A stretch of 64,000 bases of DNA, taken from positions 1 to 64,000 of the forward strand of contig NZ_SSXV01000009.1 of assembly GCF_009469595.2 (NCBI RefSeq). The letters run 5' to 3'. Shown here piece after piece: positions 26,369 to 39,633 of the stretch (the stretch's first letter is position 1; every line of letters starts with the position of its first letter). The stretch is from Thauera sp. 2A1. GTDB taxonomy: Bacteria; Pseudomonadota; Gammaproteobacteria; Burkholderiales; Rhodocyclaceae. Position numbers and translations under genes: made by a program. Below the pieces are notes generated by a model. That model was given only the letters and a program-made list of their open reading frames with translations. It did not search any database and was not told the DNA's origin.

Positions 26369-27394
26369 GTGCATCTGCTGCTGGCACCGATGGAAGGGCT
26401 GCTGGACGACGTGCTGCGCGCGGTGATCACGCCTTGCGGCGGCTATGACTACGCCGTCACCGAGTTCGCGCGTGTCTCCGGCACCCTGCTGCCGGAGCGC
26501 TTTTTCCGCCGCATCGCGCCGGAACTGGACAACGGCAGCCGCACCGCGGGCGGCACGCCGGTGCGGGTGCAGTTGCTCGGCTCCGATCCGGCCTGCATGG
26601 CCGACAACGCGGCGCAGCTCGCGAGGCTGGCGCCCGCGGGCATCGATCTCAACTTCGGCTGTCCGGCGCCGACGGTCAATCGCCACCGCGGCGGCGCGGT
26701 GCTGCTCGACGAACCGGAGCTGGTGCATGCGATCGTGCGCGCGGTGTGCCAGGCGACGCCGGCAGAGGTGCCGGTGACGGCGAAGATGCGGCTCGGCGTG
26801 CGCGATGCCGGGCGCGCGGTGGAGTGCGCGCAGGCGCTCGCCGACGGCGGTGTGGCGGGCATAGTCATCCATGCGCGCACCAAGCTCGATGGTTATCGCC
26901 CGCCGGCGCACTGGCCCTGGGTCGGCCGCGTCGCCGAGGCGGTGAACGTGCCGGTGGTGGCCAATGGCGAGGTCTGGAACGCCCACGACTGGCAGCGTTG
27001 TCGCGCCGAATCCGGCGTTGGCGACGTCATGCTCGGCCGCGGTGCAGTGGCCGACCCCTTCCTCGCGCGTCGGCTGCGTGCCGGGCAGTTCGAGGCGCCG
27101 GACGCCGAAATGCGCGCCGGCGAATGGGAGGAGCTGCGCGTCATGCTCGGCGATTTCCGCCAGCGCGTGCTGCGCAAGGTGGAGCCGCGCCATGCGCCGG
27201 GCCGCATCAAGCAGTGGCTGAACCTGTTGCGGCGCAATTACATTCAGGCCGAGCGCCTGTTCCAGCAGATACGCAGCCTGAAGACGATCGTCGAGATTGA
27301 TTGCGTGTTCGCCGCCACCGGCATCGCCACCGCAGGAATCCAAGTGGCGACACCGTACGCGCGCCTTCAACCGATGTTGCGGAGGGCAGCATGA
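26369..27394 (+). CDS. dusC: tRNA-dihydrouridine synthase (DusC-like)
   Basis: The FMN enzyme reduces a specific uridine in the tRNA D-loop. The 341-residue protein shows the TIM-barrel Dus pattern: [14 protein letters not shown] at the start, the active-site C98 in [18 protein letters not shown], a TAKMRLG segment, HARTK, and VANGEVW. The short N-terminus ([10 protein letters not shown]) and the C-terminal RNA-binding helical domain resemble DusC, the U16 enzyme. The start is GTG at 26369. The stop overlaps the next gene's ATG by 4 bases (ATGA), so the pair forms a small RNA-modification operon. A different Dus subclass remains possible. Confidence 0.87.
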   Translation: MHLLLAPMEGLLDDVLRAVITPCGGYDYAVTEFARVSGTLLPERFFRRIAPELDNGSRTAGGTPVRVQLLGSDPACMADNAAQLARLAPAGIDLNFGCPAPTVNRHRGGAVLLDEPELVHAIVRAVCQATPAEVPVTAKMRLGVRDAGRAVECAQALADGGVAGIVIHARTKLDGYRPPAHWPWVGRVAEAVNVPVVANGEVWNAHDWQRCRAESGVGDVMLGRGAVADPFLARRLRAGQFEAPDAEMRAGEWEELRVMLGDFRQRVLRKVEPRHAPGRIKQWLNLLRRNYIQAERLFQQIRSLKTIVEIDCVFAATGIATAGIQVATPYARLQPMLRRAA

Positions 27395-28056
27395 GCTACG
27401 CGAATTCGCGCATCCCCGACAGCGCGCAGCAGGGCGTGCATGAGAACCTTGCGCGCGTCGTCGTGCGGCACCTCGCCGAGCCGTTCCGCAAGCCATACGC
27501 CGATTACAACCGAAGCGCCTTCGAGGCCAGCCTCGCGGGCTGGGACGGCCGTGCGCCGCTGATCCTGGATGCCGGCTGTGGCGTCGGCCACAGCACGATC
27601 CAGATCGCGCGCGCGAACCCGGATCACTGGGTGATCGGCGTGGACCAGTCCGAAGACCGCCTGCAGCGGCGCAAGCCTTACCCCGAGGCGCTGCTGCCGA
27701 AGAACATGGTCTTCGTGCGCGCTGACCTGGTGGATTACTGGCGCCTGATGCACGACGCCGGCCTGCGCCTGGCGCAGCACTACATCCTGTATCCCAACCC
27801 CTGGCCGAAGATCGGCCACCTGGCGCGGCGCTGGCACGCGCACCCGGTCTTCCCCTGGATTCCCCGGCTGGGCGGGCGGCTGGAGTGCCGCAGCAACTGG
27901 CTCGTCTATATTGAAGAGATGGCCATGGCGCTGACGCTGGCACTGGGCCGGGAGGTGCCGTGGGAGGCCTTCGAGGCGCCCGCCCCGCTGACGCCCTTCG
28001 AACGCAAGTACCGCGATTCCGGGCAGACCTTGTATCGACTCGTGGTGGACCTCTAG
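27391..28056 (+). CDS. TrmB-like SAM-dependent tRNA (guanine-N7)-methyltransferase
   Basis: The 221-residue protein has a class I methyltransferase fold ([15 protein letters not shown] as motif [12 protein letters not shown] as motif II) and the TrmB-type YPNPWPK motif followed by basic residues. It departs from canonical TrmB after that motif ([17 protein letters not shown] instead of KKRHHKRR), so it may be a divergent paralogue with another RNA substrate. A GGAGGG ribosome site precedes the ATG, which overlaps the dus stop codon; the coupling supports a tRNA-modification role. The C-terminal part is also shorter than usual. Confidence 0.72.
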   Translation: MSYANSRIPDSAQQGVHENLARVVVRHLAEPFRKPYADYNRSAFEASLAGWDGRAPLILDAGCGVGHSTIQIARANPDHWVIGVDQSEDRLQRRKPYPEALLPKNMVFVRADLVDYWRLMHDAGLRLAQHYILYPNPWPKIGHLARRWHAHPVFPWIPRLGGRLECRSNWLVYIEEMAMALTLALGREVPWEAFEAPAPLTPFERKYRDSGQTLYRLVVDL

Positions 28057-28124
28057 ACACCGAAATATCGCTTGCCCCGGCGCGGCCGATCGGCCACGCT
28101 GCACCCCATTTCCGGAGATCGAAC

Positions 28125-28901
<777 letters not shown>

Positions 28902-28979
28902 TGCCTGCGGCGGCGTGAGTCAGCAGGGGCTGCAGGCCGAACGAGCAGAGCGCAGCGCCGATCATCGCGATGGCGTCGT

Positions 28980-29876
28980 TCAGGCCGGCAGGCCGACCGC
29001 AGACAGTACCGCGAGCGGCCCGGCCTCGCGCAATTCCTCGATCTGCTGCGGCGTGCGGGCGAACAGCGAGCCGGCATACGCCAGCGAATTGACCGATACA
29101 TGCCGCCACTTCTCGCAGCGGCGCGGCACCAGCAGCAGCCAGTCGCGGGTCACCAGCAGGTTGTAGGGCGCCATCGGCTCGCGCTGAGGCGGCAGGTCCG
29201 TCGCCTGCCAGGCTGCGGCAAAGGCCTGCTGCAGCATCACGCCGGCCTGATCGGGCTGCGGCCACGCGGCCGTGTCGAGTGCGACGAAGGCGTGCCGCCA
29301 GGGGAGTGCCGGATTGGCGATCGGCTTTCCCGGCAGGCTCGCCGGCAGGCCGGCGGCGAGGCCGCCGGGGGCGTCCAGCCGCGGTGGCGATCCGTCGTCC
29401 TGCAGGTGCGGGACCCACTGCAGGTGCTTGTGCGGCTGGCTTGCGCCGGCCTCGGTGCCGCCGTTGTAGAAGCCGAGGCCGCCATGGGGGCCGACGACGG
29501 CGGCCAGCGCGGTGAAATCCGCCAGCGTCAGCGGGGCCGATTGTGCTTCCCAGGCGCGGGTGACGATCAGCAGGTGATGGTCGATCACCGGGAACTTGTT
29601 CAGCACCAGCAGGTGTGCGTCGCCCAGCGCGTCCACCGTCAGGTCCGGCTCGGGCGGCAGGAAGGGGTTGAAGTCGGGGTTGCGCCGGCTCACCGTGGCG
29701 ACGCGGGCCTGATCCTTCAGCGCCAGCGACGACACCCAGCGCACCGAGAAGCGCAGGCCGCGCTCCTCGAGCGTCGTCTGGTTGGTACGGATCGGCAACA
29801 GGGCGCCAGACTCCAGGGCCTTGCGTGTGACGAAGGCGCTGCGTTCGAGGATCGTGCTGCTGGTCGTGCTGGTCAT
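28980..29876 (-). CDS. Ap4A phosphorylase / ATP adenylyltransferase-like HIT-fold protein
   Basis: The 298-residue protein resembles Ap4A phosphorylase II (DUF4922 plus ATP adenylyltransferase C-terminal domain). The nucleotide-binding HIT-like motif is H-K-H-L-Q in SQPHKHLQWVP, preceded by LVLNKFPVIDHHLLIVTRAWE and GGLGFYNGGTEAGAS. Such enzymes cleave or make diadenosine tetraphosphate, a stress nucleotide, in the cytoplasm. The ATG at 29876 gives the family's usual N-terminus; upstream codons are rejected. It is divergent from the S4-domain gene. Confidence 0.85.
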   Translation of the reverse strand: MTSTTSSTILERSAFVTRKALESGALLPIRTNQTTLEERGLRFSVRWVSSLALKDQARVATVSRRNPDFNPFLPPEPDLTVDALGDAHLLVLNKFPVIDHHLLIVTRAWEAQSAPLTLADFTALAAVVGPHGGLGFYNGGTEAGASQPHKHLQWVPHLQDDGSPPRLDAPGGLAAGLPASLPGKPIANPALPWRHAFVALDTAAWPQPDQAGVMLQQAFAAAWQATDLPPQREPMAPYNLLVTRDWLLLVPRRCEKWRHVSVNSLAYAGSLFARTPQQIEELREAGPLAVLSAVGLPA

Positions 29877-29974
29877 TGGAGCGATGGTCGAAGGACAATG
29901 GCAGGATTCTGACACGGGACGCGAGCCGGGCTTGATGGCTGGGTCCGATTCATCCATTCACCACGAGACATATC

Positions 29975-30196
29975 ATGCCCATCACCTTCGCCGTACGCGG
30001 CGACCACATCCAGCTCGATCAACTGCTCAAGGCCGCAAATCTCGTCACCTCCGGCGGCGAGGCGCACCTGGCCGTCGAGGCCGGCCAGGTGAAGGTGGAC
30101 GGCAAGCCGGAGCAACGCAAGCGCGCCAAGCTCCGGCCTGGGCAGAGGGTCAGCTTCGACGGCCAGCAGATCGTGCTGGTGGCTGCCGACGACTGA
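29975..30196 (+). CDS. S4 RNA-binding domain protein (YbcJ-like)
   Basis: The 73-residue protein is a single S4 domain: ITFAVRGDHIQLDQLLKAAN, GGEAHLAVEAGQVKVDGKPEQRKRAKLRPG, and VSFDGQQIVLV. The S4 domain binds structured RNA; E. coli YbcJ is a close analogue of unknown role. The gene ends 9 bases before the stop of the convergent GST gene. No own terminator is apparent. Confidence 0.9.
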   Translation: MPITFAVRGDHIQLDQLLKAANLVTSGGEAHLAVEAGQVKVDGKPEQRKRAKLRPGQRVSFDGQQIVLVAADD

Positions 30197-30205
30197 CTGT
30201 CCCTC

Positions 30206-30811
30206 TCACTTCAGCAAGCCTTCGGCGCGCAGCGCGGCCTGCACCGCCGGGCGTTCGCCCACGCGCTGCGAGAAAGCCTGCAGCGCCGGCCACGGCGACA
30301 TGTCGATCTTCACGAAGCCGGTCCAGCTCAGCACGGTGAAGAGGTAAGCGTCGGCCACGCTGAAGCGCTCGCCCATCAGGAAGGGATGCGTCGTCAGGCG
30401 CTGCGCGACGAAGTCGAAGCGCCGCCGGATGTTGTCCAACGCGGCGTTCTTCCACTCGTCGCCGGCGCCGCGGAACATTGGCGTGAACGACTTGTGCAAC
30501 TCGGTCGCGATCATGTTCAGCCATTCCTGCAGCCGCGCGCGATCCAGCGTGCCCGGCGCAGGCGCGAGGCCGGCCGCAGGGTGCTGGTCCGCGATGTACT
30601 GGATGATGGCGGGTCCTTCGGTCAGCAGTTCGCCGTTGTCGAGCTGCAGTGCAGGCACGTAGCCCTTGGGGTTGACCGCCAGGTAGTCGCTGCCGTCCTC
30701 CAGCTTCTTGGCCTTGAGGTCGACGCGCACGAGGGTGAAATCGGCGCCCGCCTCACGCAGGACGATGTGCGGCGACAGCGAGCAGGCGCCCGGGCTGTAA
30801 TAGAGCTTCAT
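30206..30811 (-). CDS. Glutathione S-transferase, beta-class-like
   Basis: The 201-residue protein begins MKLYYSPGACSLSPHIVLREAG, the beta-class GST signature with the active-site cysteine C10. It has a thioredoxin-like glutathione site (NPKGYVPALQLDNGELLTEGPAIIQYI) and a helical C-terminal domain (GERFSVADAYLFTVL). Substrate is unknown, probably detoxification. The ATG at 30811 has a near-perfect AAGGAGA ribosome site. It is monocistronic. Confidence 0.93.
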   Translation of the reverse strand: MKLYYSPGACSLSPHIVLREAGADFTLVRVDLKAKKLEDGSDYLAVNPKGYVPALQLDNGELLTEGPAIIQYIADQHPAAGLAPAPGTLDRARLQEWLNMIATELHKSFTPMFRGAGDEWKNAALDNIRRRFDFVAQRLTTHPFLMGERFSVADAYLFTVLSWTGFVKIDMSPWPALQAFSQRVGERPAVQAALRAEGLLK

Positions 30812-30914
30812 GCAAGGGTCTCCTTGGGGTGGTTGCTGCAGTGTCAGGCCCGTGGTCGGACCCGGTGTGTGGAACTTCGTTCGCCATCGGCGTGCCGCTG
30901 CGGGTCGGTGGGCA

Positions 30915-32651
30915 TCAGGGCAGATCGGGCGTTGCCGCTGCCTTCCTTGCCCCCGACAGCCGCTCCCAGATCCAGCCGCCCGGCAGGTCCGTGCCGGTGA
31001 GCACGTAGTTGAGCGCATGTTCGTTGGCGATGGCAAGCATGAAGCTGTTGCGGCTGCCCCGCTTGCCGACCAGCAGGATCTCGTCGCCCGCACGAAGCGC
31101 GGTGTCGGCATCGGGCGCCATGCGGTGGTCGTCGGAATCGCGGTCCAGGTACAGCACTTCGCATTCCAGTCGCTCCGCACGGTCTTCCGGCGAGCGCAGC
31201 AGCGCCACCAGCGTGATGTCCTCGCCCCGCATCAGGCGGCGGTAGAGGGCGGGTGCGGTGGCGAGGTTGATGCGCGTGCTCCATACCTCCGGCACTTCCC
31301 AGCCGAGGCGGCTCGTCAGGTGCTCGAACAGCCCGGAGCACCAGGCCGGGTCGGTGCGCCGCAGCTCGTTCAGGAAGGGCACGAGCAGCGGGGTGCTGAG
31401 GATCGCCAGGCACTCGTGGCCGATGATCTCGCTTGGCACCACGTTGATGTCGGCGTCGTAGGCCTCGAAGAGGGCCCGGTTGGCATACTGGTTCTGGCGC
31501 AGGATCACGAACAGTGAAGGGTTGAGCTCGCGCGCCGCCACCGCGATCGACAGGTTGTCGATGTCCGAGCGCGTCGCCGCGATGATGCCCGCGGCCGTCA
31601 TTACGCCGGCCTGGCGCAGTGCGTCCGGGTTCGTTCCCTCGCCATGCACCCAGCGGTGGTCGAGGTCGTCGGGCAGGTCGCGATCGACGATGGTCACCGG
31701 CACGTCCTCGGCGTCCATCGCGCTCACCATCTGCTGCCCGAAGCGGCCGTGCCCGCACAGGATCCAGGCCCCCCGCGGTGGGTTGCGGTAGCGCTCGACG
31801 GTGGTGCCCGGCAGGCCGGTGAGCCAGTTGGTAAGCTGCCATGCGGCCGGCGCGTGCAGCGCCAGCGCGAGCATCTCGGCGAACTCCTGGAACGGATTGA
31901 TGACGTGGCGCGTACCGAACGCGGCCATCGTCGTCGCCGTCTCGATGCCCTGCGCGCGGCACAGCACCGGAATCTTCGGCGCGAGCAGGCGTGCGGCGAT
32001 CGCCACCGCCAGGTTGCTCGCGTCGTCGTTGGTGAGCGCGATCACGCCCACGCAGTGCGGATGCGTCAGCCCGGCAAACTTGAGGATCTCGGGGTTGCGC
32101 GCGTCGGCGTCGATCGCCGGCACGTCGGCCGCATAGCCTTGCAGCTCGATCTCGCCCACCTTCGATTCGTCCAGCTCGATCACCACCGCGCGGTGGCGCA
32201 GGCGGTCCAGCGCGTCGCACACGAGGCGTCCGGTCTCACCGTAGCCGCAGACGAGGTAGAAGGGCTCGCGCAGCCGCCGCACCGCGCGCGAGAAGCGCTG
32301 GATGGCGAAGGCCTGCTGCAGGTTGCGGTCGGACAGCAGTGAGAACACGCTGCCCAGCGTGTACGCCCAGCCGATCACCGACAGGTAAATGCAGATCGTC
32401 ACCCACAGCCGCTGCTGGTCGGAGAAGGCGTAGGGAATCTCGCCGAAACCAATCGTGGTGGCGGTGTAGCTGATGAAGTAGAAGGCATGGAAGAAGCTCA
32501 GGTACTGAACCTTGCCTTCCGCATCGACGCCTGGCGCCAGAGTGAGGCCCAGCACCGACACTGCCATGATCACGATGAGCAGGATCAGCGGCGCGCGCAT
32601 GCGCCGCAGGATCAGGAAGAAGATGCTCTGGTGCCGCGGCAGCGGATTCAT
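30915..32651 (-). CDS. Potassium-channel protein with two RCK (TrkA-N) domains
   Basis: The 578-residue protein has an N-terminal two-helix pore module with selectivity filter T66-I-G-F-G70, then two cytoplasmic Rossmann RCK domains (CGYGETGRLV near 138 and CGHGRFGQQMV near 300) and a C-terminal TrkA-C-like part (EILLVGK). This is a K+ channel or channel-like regulator with intracellular ligand gating. The ATG at 32651 is listed; GTG at 32660 would add three residues. A small four-helix membrane gene lies 37-46 bases upstream on the same strand and is probably co-transcribed. Confidence 0.85.
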   Translation of the reverse strand: MNPLPRHQSIFFLILRRMRAPLILLIVIMAVSVLGLTLAPGVDAEGKVQYLSFFHAFYFISYTATTIGFGEIPYAFSDQQRLWVTICIYLSVIGWAYTLGSVFSLLSDRNLQQAFAIQRFSRAVRRLREPFYLVCGYGETGRLVCDALDRLRHRAVVIELDESKVGEIELQGYAADVPAIDADARNPEILKFAGLTHPHCVGVIALTNDDASNLAVAIAARLLAPKIPVLCRAQGIETATTMAAFGTRHVINPFQEFAEMLALALHAPAAWQLTNWLTGLPGTTVERYRNPPRGAWILCGHGRFGQQMVSAMDAEDVPVTIVDRDLPDDLDHRWVHGEGTNPDALRQAGVMTAAGIIAATRSDIDNLSIAVAARELNPSLFVILRQNQYANRALFEAYDADINVVPSEIIGHECLAILSTPLLVPFLNELRRTDPAWCSGLFEHLTSRLGWEVPEVWSTRINLATAPALYRRLMRGEDITLVALLRSPEDRAERLECEVLYLDRDSDDHRMAPDADTALRAGDEILLVGKRGSRNSFMLAIANEHALNYVLTGTDLPGGWIWERLSGARKAAATPDLP

Positions 32652-32697
32652 CGTCGTCACGCCTGGGCGCCGGTCGCCGGGCTGCGCATGCGCGCCT

Positions 32698-33081
32698 TCA
32701 GCGGCGCTGCATGATGGTTTCAGAAATGAGGATGATCACCGACACCACGTTGGCGAACAGCGCGCCGCCCGACATCGACACGATGCGCGCGACCATCTCG
32801 GGGGTGACGCCGTCGGGCGACACGTGGGCGGCGTAACCCCAGATCATGGCCGCGGCGAAGAGCTGCAGGTCGGCGACGAGGCTGGTCGATAGATGCACCG
32901 CGCCAATCTGTGTGCGGTCGCCGAACTTGAGCACCGTCGCCACCAGGCTGACGACCAGCGCCGCGAACAGTTCATAGATGTCGTGGTGCGTCGGGTTGTC
33001 GAGTTCGCCGACGAAGAAGCCGAAGTTGAGCGTCGCGGCCAGCACGATGAAGAAACCGAAGACGACCTTCTCGAGGTTCAT
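32698..33081 (-). CDS. Small four-helix membrane protein next to the RCK channel
   Basis: The 127-residue protein has four hydrophobic segments at about 6-24, 34-53, 68-87 and 106-124. I recognise the type as a conserved proteobacterial family seen beside ion-channel genes (possibly DUF6394), but cannot name a function. Its placement directly before the channel suggests an accessory subunit or regulator; that is inference. A GAGG-type ribosome site is not clear; the ATG at 33081 is the first Met and begins MNLEKVVFGFF. Confidence 0.65.
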   Translation of the reverse strand: MNLEKVVFGFFIVLAATLNFGFFVGELDNPTHHDIYELFAALVVSLVATVLKFGDRTQIGAVHLSTSLVADLQLFAAAMIWGYAAHVSPDGVTPEMVARIVSMSGGALFANVVSVIILISETIMQRR

Positions 33082-33169
33082 GATTGTTCTCGTCCCGCAG
33101 GGTGTCCGATCCGATGCGTGGTGCGTAACGGATTATAGGCGCGCACGACGGCCGCGGTGCTGAGCGGCG

Positions 33170-33556
33170 TCAATCTTGGATGTCGCCGTCGACGTAGTAC
33201 CAGCGGCCATCCTCGCGCACGAAGCGGCTCGTCTCATGCAGCCGCTGCGCCCGTCCGCCGACCCGGAAGCGGGCGACGAATTCGACTTCGGCGTGATCTT
33301 CATCCACCTGCCGGTGCGCACGAATCGCGAGGCCGATCCATTTAGGCCGCGGCTGCGCGTCCAGATCGAGCGTCGCCGGGCGGCTGCGGGCGTGCCAGGT
33401 GGCGAGCAGGTAGGCGGCATCGGCGAGGCTGTACGCGACGTAGCGCGAGCGCATCAGCGACTCGGCATTGGGCGCAGGACGCTGTCCGCTGAGCGCGGGT
33501 GCGCAGCAGACGGCGAAGGGGCGGCCGGAACCGCAGGGGCAGGGAACAGCCTTCAT
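33170..33556 (-). CDS. YchJ/UPF0225 family protein with SEC-C motif
   Basis: The 128-residue protein starts with an SEC-C-like zinc motif (PCPCGSGRPFAVCCA) and continues with a compact NTF2-like domain (SLMRSRYVAYSLADAAYLLATWHARSRP; WIGLAIRAHRQVDEDHAEVEFVARF), the YchJ arrangement. Function is unknown. It is the second SEC-C protein in this window; the other, at 28125-28901, has the motif at the opposite end. The interval to acnA (33557-33745) holds no recognisable feature. Confidence 0.88.
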   Translation of the reverse strand: MKAVPCPCGSGRPFAVCCAPALSGQRPAPNAESLMRSRYVAYSLADAAYLLATWHARSRPATLDLDAQPRPKWIGLAIRAHRQVDEDHAEVEFVARFRVGGRAQRLHETSRFVREDGRWYYVDGDIQD

Positions 33557-33745
33557 GCGAATCGGCCTCCAAAGGAAACGCCGGGCCGCCCCAGGATTGC
33601 TCTGGTCCCCTCGAGGGGTGAAACCGCCGAAGACGTTTCCTGGGGGCGTTCACAGGCCGCGCCGCCGGCATGGTGCCTGCGCACACAGCCGGCGGCAACA
33701 CCAAGGGCAGCGACCGGGACTGTCGGCCCGGCCGGCCCAGCGCGC

Positions 33746-36445
<2,700 letters not shown>

Positions 36446-36567
36446 CGTGGGCCTCCTTGTCGCGAGTTTTTCGGGGACGGACCTACATGCGACTGATCGG
36501 CGGGGGCGATGTTCCCGATGGCATGGCCGGCGAGTACCGGCGTCCGTCGCGGGGAGTAGAATGCGGC

Positions 36568-36585
36568 ACTGTCGAATGCGACAGT
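36568..36585. promoter_or_regulatory. 18-bp palindrome between acnA and acnB
   Basis: ACTGTCG-AATG-CGACAGT is a perfect 7-base inverted repeat with a 4-base centre. It lies 122 bases upstream of the acnA start and 133 bases upstream of acnB, so it could control either. The binding protein is unknown. Confidence 0.5.
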
Positions 36586-36627
36586 TTCCGGTTTCGTTCC
36601 GGACTTTTGTGCTGCACTGCACCGCAA

Positions 36628-36648
36628 GTCTTATAAAAGACATATAAT
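36628..36648 (+). promoter_or_regulatory. acnB -10 element with overlapping inverted repeat
   Basis: TATAAT (36643-36648) is a perfect -10 hexamer 70 bases before acnB. No good -35 sits 16-18 bases upstream. Instead the spacer holds GTCTT-ATAA-AAGAC (36628-36641), an inverted repeat that looks like an operator, possibly for a GntR-type TCA-cycle regulator. The regulator identity is inference. Confidence 0.55.
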
Positions 36649-36718
36649 CTGTTCCGTCCCGTTCGGGCGATCCCCGTTCGGAGCCCTGATCACCGCCACG
36701 AAAAGTGAGGAAGTCGCC

Positions 36719-39328
36719 GTGCTTGAAGCCTACCGTGCCCATGTCGCCGAACGTGCCGCCCTCGGAATCCCGCCGCTGCCCCTTTCGAAGCAGCAGGCCG
36801 CCGAACTGGTCGCACTGCTGAAGAATCCCCCCGCCGGCGAGGAGGCCTTCCTCGTCGAACTGCTCACCTACCGCGTGCCGGCCGGCGTTGACGACGCCGC
36901 CAAGGTCAAGGCCGAGTTCCTCGCCAAGGTCGCCAAGGGCGAGGAAACCTGTGCCCTGGTGTCGCGCGCCAAGGCGACCGAACTGCTCGGCACCATGCTG
37001 GGCGGCTTCAACATCAAGCCGATGATCGACCTGCTGGGCGATGCGGAAGTGGGCGCGGTCGCGGCCGAGGGCCTGAAGAAGACCCTTCTGATGTTCGACT
37101 ACTTCCACGACGTCAAGGAGCTGGCCGCCGCCGGCAACGGCAACGCCAAAGCCGTCATGCAGTCGTGGGCCGATGCGGAGTGGTTCACCAGCCGCCCGGA
37201 AGTCCCCGCCTCGCAGAAGCTCACCGTCTTCAAGGTCACCGGTGAAACCAACACCGACGACCTGTCGCCGGCGCCGGACGCCTGGTCGCGCCCCGACATC
37301 CCGCTGCACGCGCTGGCCATGCTCAAGAACCCGCGTCCGGGCATCACCCCGGAAGAAGCGGGCGTGCGTGGCCCGGTCAAGTTCCTCGAAGAGCTGCGTG
37401 CCAAGGGCAACCTCGTCGCCTACGTCGGTGACGTGGTCGGCACCGGTTCCTCGCGCAAGTCCGCCACCAACTCGGTGCTGTGGTTCACCGGCGAGGACAT
37501 CCCCTTCGTCCCGAACAAGCGCTTCGGCGGCGTGTGCCTGGGCTCCAAGATCGCCCCGATCTTCTTCAATACCATGGAAGACGCCGGCGCGCTGCCGATC
37601 GAGATCGACGCCGGCCAGATGGACATGGGCGACGAGATCGAGCTCAAGGTCGATGCCCAGACCGGCAAGGTCACCGCGCTCAAGAACGGCGCCGTGATCG
37701 CCGAATCGCAGTTGAAGACCCTGGTGATTCTCGACGAAGTGCGCGCCGGTGGCCGCATCCCGCTGATCATCGGTCGTGGCCTCACTGCCAAGGCGCGCGA
37801 AGCGCTGGGCCTGCCGCCCTCGACCCTGTTCCGCCTGCCGCAGGCCCCCGCCGACACAGGCAAGGGATTCTCGCTGGCGCAGAAGATGGTCGGCCGCGCC
37901 TGCGGCCTGCCCCTCATTGGCGGCAATCAGCAGGGCATCCGCCCGGGCACCTACTGCGAACCCAGGATGACCACCGTCGGCTCGCAGGACACCACCGGCC
38001 CGATGACCCGCGACGAACTGAAGGACCTCGCCTGCCTCGGCTTCTCCGCCGACCTGGTGATGCAGTCCTTCTGCCACACCGCCGCCTACCCGAAGCTGGT
38101 CGACGTCAAGATGCACCGCGAGCTGCCGAGCTTCATCAGCACCCGCGGCGGCGTCGCGCTGCGTCCGGGCGACGGCGTGATCCACTCCTGGCTCAACCGC
38201 CTGCTGCTGCCGGACACCGTCGGCACCGGCGGCGACAGCCACACCCGCTTCCCGATCGGCATCTCCTTCCCGGCCGGCTCCGGCCTCGTCGCCTTCGCCG
38301 CGGCGACCGGCGTGATGCCGCTCGACATGCCGGAATCGGTGCTGGTGCGCTTCAAGGGCACGATGCAGCCGGGCGTCACCCTGCGTGACCTGGTCAACGC
38401 CATCCCGCTGTACGCCATCCGCCAGGGTCTGCTGACCGTCGAGAAGAAGGGCAAGAAGAACATCTTCTCCGGCCGCATCCTCGAGATCGAAGGCCTGCCG
38501 GATCTGAAGGTCGAACAAGCCTTCGAGCTCACCGACGCCTCGGCCGAGCGCTCCGCCGCAGGCTGCACGGTCCACCTCAACAAGGAACCGATCGTCGAGT
38601 ACATGAACTCGAACATCACCCTGATGAAGTGGATGATCGCCAACGGCTACCAGGACGCCCGCACCCTCAAGCGCCGCATCAAGGCCATGGAAGACTGGAT
38701 CGCCAACGGCACGCTGCTGAAGGGCGACGCCGACGCCGAATACGCCGCCGTGATCGAGATCGACCTGGCCGACGTCAAGGAGCCCATCGTCGCCTGCCCG
38801 AACGACCCGGACGACGTCAAGCTGCTGTCCGAAGTCGCCGGCGACAAGATCGACGAAGTCTTCATCGGCTCGTGCATGACCAACATCGGCCACTTCCGCG
38901 CCGCGGGCAAGGTGCTGGACGGCAAGTCCGACATCCCGACCCGCCTGTGGATCGCCCCGCCCACCAAGATGGACGCGATGATCCTCAACGAGGAAGGCTA
39001 CTACGGCGTGCTCGGCAAGTCCGGCGCCCGCATGGAGATGCCGGGATGCTCGCTGTGCATGGGCAACCAGGCGCAGATCCGCAAGGGCAGCACCGCGATG
39101 TCGACCTCGACGCGCAACTTCCCGAACCGCCTCGGCATCGACACCCGCGTCTATCTGGGTTCGGCCGAGCTGGCCGCGGTGTGCGCGCTGATGGGCAAGA
39201 TCCCGTCGGTCGCCGAGTACATGGCGCAGGTCGAAGTGGTCAACAAGAAGGCCGCCGACATCTACCGCTACATGAACTTCGACCAGATCGAGGAATTCCG
39301 CTCGGTCGCGGATACGGTGGAAGTTTGA
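36719..39328 (+). CDS. acnB: Bifunctional aconitate hydratase 2 / 2-methylisocitrate dehydratase
   Basis: AcnB is the main TCA-cycle aconitase and can also act in the methylcitrate cycle. The 869-residue protein has AcnB domain order: an N-terminal HEAT-like domain ([16 protein letters not shown] to about 160), the swivel domain (about 165-380), then domains with GGDSHTRFP and cluster cysteines in [10 protein letters not shown] and [10 protein letters not shown]. The start is GTG at 36719 with a GTGAGGAAG ribosome site. Codon use is strongly biased to C/G third positions, consistent with high expression. It is divergent from acnA. Confidence 0.97.
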   Translation: MLEAYRAHVAERAALGIPPLPLSKQQAAELVALLKNPPAGEEAFLVELLTYRVPAGVDDAAKVKAEFLAKVAKGEETCALVSRAKATELLGTMLGGFNIKPMIDLLGDAEVGAVAAEGLKKTLLMFDYFHDVKELAAAGNGNAKAVMQSWADAEWFTSRPEVPASQKLTVFKVTGETNTDDLSPAPDAWSRPDIPLHALAMLKNPRPGITPEEAGVRGPVKFLEELRAKGNLVAYVGDVVGTGSSRKSATNSVLWFTGEDIPFVPNKRFGGVCLGSKIAPIFFNTMEDAGALPIEIDAGQMDMGDEIELKVDAQTGKVTALKNGAVIAESQLKTLVILDEVRAGGRIPLIIGRGLTAKAREALGLPPSTLFRLPQAPADTGKGFSLAQKMVGRACGLPLIGGNQQGIRPGTYCEPRMTTVGSQDTTGPMTRDELKDLACLGFSADLVMQSFCHTAAYPKLVDVKMHRELPSFISTRGGVALRPGDGVIHSWLNRLLLPDTVGTGGDSHTRFPIGISFPAGSGLVAFAAATGVMPLDMPESVLVRFKGTMQPGVTLRDLVNAIPLYAIRQGLLTVEKKGKKNIFSGRILEIEGLPDLKVEQAFELTDASAERSAAGCTVHLNKEPIVEYMNSNITLMKWMIANGYQDARTLKRRIKAMEDWIANGTLLKGDADAEYAAVIEIDLADVKEPIVACPNDPDDVKLLSEVAGDKIDEVFIGSCMTNIGHFRAAGKVLDGKSDIPTRLWIAPPTKMDAMILNEEGYYGVLGKSGARMEMPGCSLCMGNQAQIRKGSTAMSTSTRNFPNRLGIDTRVYLGSAELAAVCALMGKIPSVAEYMAQVEVVNKKAADIYRYMNFDQIEEFRSVADTVEV

Positions 39329-39633
39329 GTCGGTAGGTAGCTGGAAGGCTGGGACGACCGGGAGGCCGTCCTGGTCGAGAGGCCCCTCGTCAGCGATGGC
39401 GGGGGGTTTTGCTTTTGTGGGCGCCGGCTCGTGCAGCAGCCTCACGCCGCCCCAAGCACCGATGCCCCTGTGGGAGCGGCCGAAGCCGCGAGCATTTCCC
39501 GGCAGCCCATATCCGGCTGCGTTCCCCGGCCATCATGGGCAGAGACCAAGCCTCATATCGCGAACATCGCGACTTTGCCGGCCTATACTCAGCAGGGTAC
39601 CCACTCATGACTACCCAAGCCGGAGAGTCGTAG
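39329..39633. other. Intergenic region after acnB with a REP-like palindrome
   Basis: About 305 bases without a confident gene. It includes a G/C-run region with a TTTTGCTTTT tract around 39385-39420 that may be the acnB terminator. A REP-like palindrome is at 39467-39491. A nine-codon frame (39607-39633, MTTQAGES then stop) abuts the next ATG. Confidence 0.4.
39467..39491 (+). repeat. REP-like palindromic element
   Basis: CCTGTGGGAGCGGCCGAAGC continues to CGCGA. The core GCGGC-CGAA-GCCGC forms a stem and the preceding GTGGGAG tetranucleotide-like head matches the REP sequences of pseudomonads and relatives that are mobilised by RAYT transposases. Only one copy was seen in this window. Confidence 0.6.
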
